A stretch of DNA of 64,000 nucleotides from Janthinobacterium fluminis (lineage in GTDB: Bacteria > Pseudomonadota > Gammaproteobacteria > Burkholderiales > Burkholderiaceae_D). The position numbers were made by a program, and so were the translations under genes. The DNA lies in the NCBI RefSeq assembly GCF_028595325.1, contig NZ_JAQQXR010000003.1, positions 186,001 to 250,000 of the forward strand, read 5' to 3'. Below, one piece after another: positions 59,339 through 64,000 of this stretch. The notes beneath the pieces are model-generated. The model ran no database searches. It was not told the DNA's origin and worked only from the letters and a program-made list of their open reading frames with translations. Every line of letters starts with the position of its first letter. Position 1 is the first letter of the stretch.

Positions 59339-60757
59339 TTGTCCAGACTATCGTTCCGCCAGCTGCTGTTTGCCGCCTTCATCCTGATCGCCGGCGTGCT
59401 CACGGCCACCTCCGTGCAAGCGCTGCTGACGCTGGAGCGGCTGGCCCGGCTGGGCCGCGAAAGCGCGGCCCAGGCCGTGATGCTGACCGAGCAGTCGCAG
59501 CGCCTGTCCGAGCGCACGCTGGCGATGGAGCGCAGCGCCCGCCAATTCCTCGTGCTCGACGATCCGGTGTTCCGCGAGCGCTATGTCGCCGCCTGGCAGG
59601 ACGCCAACGCCGCCCTGCTGGCCCTGGGCGGCGCGCTGCCGGGCCTGCCGCCGGCCCTGCTGGCCGAGTGGCGCGCGCAGGGCGAGGCGGCGTGGGATGT
59701 GCTGAAGACGGCGCCGCGGCGCAAGCAGGCCGGCCACCCGGCGCTGCACAAGGCGTTCGAGCGCCTGCCTGCGCTCAACGACAGCCTGGCGCGCGCCAGC
59801 AAGAGCGAAATCGGCCGCCGCGGCGACGCCCTGCTCGGCGAGCTGGAACGCCAGCGCCGCCTGCTGGCGGCCCTGGTCGGCGGCGCCGTCGCGCTGGCGG
59901 CGCTGCTGGCCGCCTGTTTCGGCCTGGTGCTGTCGCGCCCCCTGCGGCGCATCGAAAGCGCCATCGGCCTGCTGGGCGCGAACCGCCTCGACCAGGCCAT
60001 CAGCGTCGGCGGCCCGGCCGACACGCGCCGCCTGGGGCGCCAGCTGGACTGGCTGCGCCAGCGCCTGGCCGACCTGGACGCCGACAAGGAGCGCTTCCTG
60101 CGGCATATTTCGCACGAGTTGAAAACGCCGCTGGCTGCGCTGCGCGAGGGCGTCGCGCTGCTGGAGGACGAGGTGGCCGGGCCGCTGACGGCGGGCCAGC
60201 GGGAAATCGCCGGCATCCTGCGCCACAACGCGGCGTCGCTGCAAACGCAGATCGAGGATTTGCTGCGCTATAACACCGCCGCCTTCGACGCCCAGCATTT
60301 GCAGCGCGCCAGCGTCGACGTGCCGGCCCTGTTGCGCGCCGTCGTCGACGGCCAGCGCCTGCAGTGCCAGGCGCGCCGCCTGCGCGTCGAGGTGCGCGGC
60401 GCGCCCGTCAGCGCGCTGGCCGACGCCGACAAGCTGTCCGCCGCGCTGGCCAATGTGCTGTCGAACGCGGTGCGCTTCAGCCCCGAGGGCGGCGCCATCG
60501 TTTTCGCCGTCGAGGCCGGGCCGGAGGCGCTGCGCATCGACTGCAGCGACGAGGGGCCGGGCGTGGCGCCGCAGGACGGCGAGCGCATCTTCGAGCCTTT
60601 TTACCAGGGCGCGCGCCAGGCGGCCGGGGCCCGCAACGGCAACGGCATCGGCCTGTCCATCGTGCGCCAATACGTCGCCGCGCACCACGGCAGCGTCGCT
60701 CTTTTACCCAGCGCCACGGGCGCCCATTTTCGGATCGAACTTCCCTATGATGCTTAA
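59339..60757 (+). CDS. glrK: Sensor histidine kinase (GlrK/QseE-like)
   Basis: The 472-residue kinase starts at TTG 59339 (MSRLSFRQLLFAAFILIAGV). A first membrane helix (about 8-28), a helical periplasmic sensor of ~140 residues and a second helix (about 182-204) lead to HAMP, then the H box FLRHISHELKTPLAALREG with H259, and the ATPase with NVLSNAVRF (N), DEGPGV (G1), IFEPFYQGARQ (F) and GNGIGLSIV (G2). It phosphorylates the sigma-54 activator encoded third in the operon. Its stop overlaps the start of the small lipoprotein gene. The QseE/GlrK name rests on the kinase-lipoprotein-activator order and on the target sites downstream. Confidence 0.88.
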   Translation: MSRLSFRQLLFAAFILIAGVLTATSVQALLTLERLARLGRESAAQAVMLTEQSQRLSERTLAMERSARQFLVLDDPVFRERYVAAWQDANAALLALGGALPGLPPALLAEWRAQGEAAWDVLKTAPRRKQAGHPALHKAFERLPALNDSLARASKSEIGRRGDALLGELERQRRLLAALVGGAVALAALLAACFGLVLSRPLRRIESAIGLLGANRLDQAISVGGPADTRRLGRQLDWLRQRLADLDADKERFLRHISHELKTPLAALREGVALLEDEVAGPLTAGQREIAGILRHNAASLQTQIEDLLRYNTAAFDAQHLQRASVDVPALLRAVVDGQRLQCQARRLRVEVRGAPVSALADADKLSAALANVLSNAVRFSPEGGAIVFAVEAGPEALRIDCSDEGPGVAPQDGERIFEPFYQGARQAAGARNGNGIGLSIVRQYVAAHHGSVALLPSATGAHFRIELPYDA

Positions 60758-61270
60758 ACTAATCAGCTGCGCCGGCGTCCTGCTGCTGTCGGCCTGTGCC
60801 GCGCGGCCGCTGCCGCGCCCCGCCGCCACCTGCGCGCCGCCCGCCCAGGTGGCGCCGGCCGCCGCCGTCAACGAGCTGCTGGCCTACCAGGCCGGTCTGC
60901 GCCTGCTGACGCCGGCCGAGCTGGGCAAGGCGCTGGCCGAGGCCAACGCCCACGACGCCCACGACGCCCGGGCGGCGCTGCGCCGCGCCATGCTGCTGGC
61001 GGCGCAGCGCGGCGCCGGCGACCTGGGCCGCGCCCAGGCCCTGCTGGACGCCGTGGCCCAGTCGGCGGTTCCCGACGAGCAGGTGCTCAAGCCGCTGGCG
61101 CAGTTCCTCGCCGCCGGCTACGCCGACGCGCGCCGCCAGGACGAGGCCGCCGACAGGCTGGGCCAGCAGCTGCGCGAGGGCCAGCGCCGCAACGAACAGC
61201 TCAACGACAAGCTGGAGGCGCTGAAGAACATCGAGCGCACGCTGTCGGTGCGGCCGGCGCCGGCGGCGAA

Positions 61271-61274
<4 letters not shown>
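60747..61274 (+). CDS. qseG: Small lipoprotein of the kinase operon (QseG-like)
   Basis: Two ATGs (60747, 60750) can start this 174-175-residue protein, overlapping the kinase stop by about 10 bp. The lipobox LLSAC follows a short hydrophobic signal, so the protein is anchored in the membrane. The mature part is Ala-rich and helical with a coiled-coil end (LREGQRRNEQLNDKLEALKN). In enterobacteria the equivalent gene qseG encodes an outer membrane lipoprotein that regulates the kinase. Here the sequence match is low and the name rests on position, size and lipobox. The stop overlaps the activator gene start by ATGA. Confidence 0.7.
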
Positions 61275-62637
<1,363 letters not shown>

Positions 62638-62662
<25 letters not shown>

Positions 62663-62721
62663 GGGCTGGAAAATCAAGGACTTGGCGATATGCGGGCGGA
62701 TGTTGTCGCCGCCAGGCGACA
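62638..62721 (+). promoter_or_regulatory. Two TGTC-N10-GACA activator sites
   Basis: TGTC-N10-GACA occurs at 62638-62655 (overlapping the end of the activator gene) and 62704-62721, 66 bp apart centre to centre. The form equals the GlrR binding consensus known from enterobacteria. The second lies about 120 bp before the predicted transcription start of the BON gene, a normal upstream activating position. Confidence 0.8.
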
Positions 62722-62786
62722 GGCGGCGGGGAAATCCGCCCGCGCGGCCCCGGCTGTTGCGGGGCTGAAAAGCCAAGTCCTTGATT
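62672..62786. promoter_or_regulatory. Pair of consensus IHF sites as inverted repeat
   Basis: AATCAAGGACTTGGC begins at 62672, and its exact reverse complement ends at 62786. Both fit the IHF consensus WATCAANNNNTTR. One flanks the activator site on each side, and the right-hand site lies between it and the -24/-12 element, where IHF bends DNA to bring activator and RNA polymerase together. A plain long inverted repeat is the other reading. Confidence 0.7.
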
Positions 62787-62805
62787 ACATGGCGGTTTTT
62801 AGAGC

Positions 62806-62821
62806 TGGCACGGCGCTTGCT
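62806..62821 (+). promoter_or_regulatory. Sigma-54 (-24/-12) promoter of the BON gene
   Basis: TGGCACGGCGCTTGCT matches the sigma-54 consensus TGGCAC-N5-TTGCW with GG and GC ten bases apart. The predicted transcription start is near 62832, leaving about 50 bases of leader before the ATG at 62882. Confidence 0.85.
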
Positions 62822-62881
62822 GTATGTCCTCGTGTGACGCTTCAAACAGTGTTGCTTCAACCACTAAAGAGAGGATCTACC

Positions 62882-63244
62882 ATGACCATGCAAAAATCGA
62901 AACTGCTGAACTCCCTCGTCGCCATCGCGCTGCTGTCGGGTGCATCGATGAGTGCATCTTATGCAGCGGAAGCGGCCACGCCAGCCGCCCCTGCCCAGTC
63001 GACCCAGCTCGCGGCCAACGCCGCCGTGACGGATGAAGCCATCACCAGCTCGGCCAAGGCGGCCCTGGGCGCCGACCCGCAACTGGCCGCGCTGCCGGTG
63101 AGCGTCAGCGTCAAGAAAGGCGTCGTCCTGCTGTCGGGCGAAGTGCCTAGCGCCGAGGCGGGCGACCGCGTCGTGCAACTGGTCGCCTCCGTGGCCGGCG
63201 TCAAGGAAGTCAAGAATGACTTGAAAGTCAAAGCCGCCGGCTAA
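62882..63244 (+). CDS. BON-domain periplasmic protein
   Basis: The 120-residue protein begins at ATG 62882 with AGAGG upstream. A signal peptide (LVAIALLSGASMSASYAAEA) is followed by a BON domain (TDEAITSSAKAALGADPQLA; VSVKKGVVLLSGEVPSAEAG; VAGVKEVKNDLKV), known from OsmY-type envelope proteins that bind phospholipid and are linked to stress. It is transcribed from a sigma-54 promoter carrying sites for the neighbouring activator, so it is a probable direct target of that system, maybe part of an envelope-stress response. A strong terminator follows. Confidence 0.9.
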   Translation: MTMQKSKLLNSLVAIALLSGASMSASYAAEAATPAAPAQSTQLAANAAVTDEAITSSAKAALGADPQLAALPVSVSVKKGVVLLSGEVPSAEAGDRVVQLVASVAGVKEVKNDLKVKAAG

Positions 63245-63268
63245 GCGCCCGCAGCCCGCCCTATCCGG

Positions 63269-63300
63269 CCCCCGTCGCGCTGCCACGCGACGGGGGTTTT
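63269..63300 (+). terminator. Rho-independent terminator after the BON gene
   Basis: CCCCCGTCGCG (63269-63279) pairs with CGCGACGGGGG (63286-63296) around a six-base loop, followed by TTTT. It isolates the BON gene from bluB. Confidence 0.85.
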
Positions 63301-63368
63301 GCGTTTTGGCCCAAAAGGCAACATATAATGGCGAGGTCAGCCTTCCTCCCCACGCCAAAAGGTCCAGC

Positions 63369-64000
63369 ATGACGCCGAACCAGTTCACACCCGCGGAAAT
63401 CGCCGCCGTGTACCGCGCCATCCGCGAACGCCGCGACATGCGCCACTTCAGCGCCGAGGCGATGGCGCCGGGGCAGCTTGAGCGGCTGATCGCCGCCGCC
63501 CACATGGCGCCCAGCGTCGGCTTCATGCAGCCTTGGCGTTTCGTGCGCGTCGGCGCGCGCGCGCTGCGCGAGCGCATCCACGCCCACGTCGAGGAGGAGC
63601 GCATCGCGACGGCGGCCGCGCTGGGCCAGCGCGCCGAGGATTTCATGCGGCTCAAGGTCGAGGGCATTCTGAGCTGCGCCGAGCTGCTCGTCGTCGGCCT
63701 CGTCGACCAGCGCGAGCACTATGTGTTCGGCCGCCGTACGATGCCGGAAATGGATTTGGCGTCGGCCTCTTGCGCGATCCAGAACATGTGGTTGGCGGCG
63801 CGCGCCGAAGGCATCGGCCTCGGCTGGGTGTCGATTTTCGAGCCGGAGCGTGTGCGCGAGCTGTGCGGCATGCCCGAGGGCAGCAAGCCGATCGCCATCC
63901 TGTGCATCGGCCCGGTCGCCGAGTTCTACCCGGCGCCGATGCTGGAAACGGAGGGCTGGGACAAGCGCCGCGCCCTGAGCGAGCTGGTGTACGAAAACAG
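63369..64000 (+). CDS. bluB: 5,6-dimethylbenzimidazole synthase, partial
   Basis: BluB cleaves reduced FMN with oxygen to make 5,6-dimethylbenzimidazole, the lower ligand of vitamin B12. The protein starts at ATG 63369 and runs off the window after ~210 residues. It has RRDMRHFSAEAM at the FMN phosphate site, HMAPSVGFMQPWRFV, and ASASCAIQNMWLAARAEGIG with VSIFEPERVREL, all BluB-like features of the nitroreductase fold. Other cobalamin genes may follow to the right. I saw no cobalamin riboswitch in the ~70 bp between the terminator and the start. Confidence 0.9.
   Translation, partial: MTPNQFTPAEIAAVYRAIRERRDMRHFSAEAMAPGQLERLIAAAHMAPSVGFMQPWRFVRVGARALRERIHAHVEEERIATAAALGQRAEDFMRLKVEGILSCAELLVVGLVDQREHYVFGRRTMPEMDLASASCAIQNMWLAARAEGIGLGWVSIFEPERVRELCGMPEGSKPIAILCIGPVAEFYPAPMLETEGWDKRRALSELVYEN

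Noticed and set aside
63297..63368. Cobalamin riboswitch before bluB
   Set aside because: The gap is only about 70 bases and shows none of the conserved B12-box sequence; too short for the element.

Overview
The window is a high-GC betaproteobacterial chromosome segment, most like Oxalobacteraceae (Massilia, Duganella, Janthinobacterium). That placement is an inference from gene content (glmS beside an Lrp regulator, a beta-class GST, type I secreted RTX proteins, a MoxR/bpX cassette, a QseE/QseG/QseF-type system) and from the roughly 65-70% GC of the native parts.

Layout. 1-2758: the tail of an OmpR-type response regulator, a divergent Lrp/AsnC regulator and glmS. 2759-about 22315: a lower-GC accessory region starting exactly 25 bp after the glmS stop, the classic attTn7 point. 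It opens with a Tn7-like transposon end (TGT plus two TnsB-type repeats). A second end of the same design and orientation lies at 19903. Cargo after the first end: a helicase-nuclease operon with J-like, HEPN-like and truncated Ntn-hydrolase-like genes; a GHKL ATPase-HEXXH protease; an H-NS protein; a frameshifted nuclease-like gene; a GHKL ATPase fused to a Shedu-like nuclease; and a ParB-like/HEPN/HNH gene set. After the second end come a hypothetical gene, an APH(3')-II-like kinase, a murein-endopeptidase fragment and a putative immunity gene. I found no tns genes and no matching right ends, so the element looks immobile, decayed or dependent on help in trans.

22316-28409: a four-gene MoxR / bpX5 / vWA-like propeller / bpX6 operon with overlapping genes, a 'ternary' NTP-dependent conflict-type system. 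28483-30353: DUF523, GNAT and GST genes. 30617-45824: a type I secretion locus on the minus strand (two RTX proteins, then ABC exporter, HlyD adaptor, TolC channel). The RTX proteins share a C-terminal tail and a PhoB-box-like upstream repeat, and one contains three tandem ~310-residue modules. 46304-54604: small metabolic and envelope genes plus a large autotransporter with a Pro-Thr repeat tract. 54742-59224: a secreted GH31 glycosidase and a LicD-like protein.

59339-63244: sensor kinase, small lipoprotein and sigma-54 response regulator, followed by a BON-domain gene whose promoter carries two TGTC-N10-GACA activator sites, two consensus IHF sites and a -24/-12 element, so the regulator very probably drives this neighbour. 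The window ends inside bluB. The region most likely to hold new biology is the glmS-proximal defence-type island at 2784-19902.
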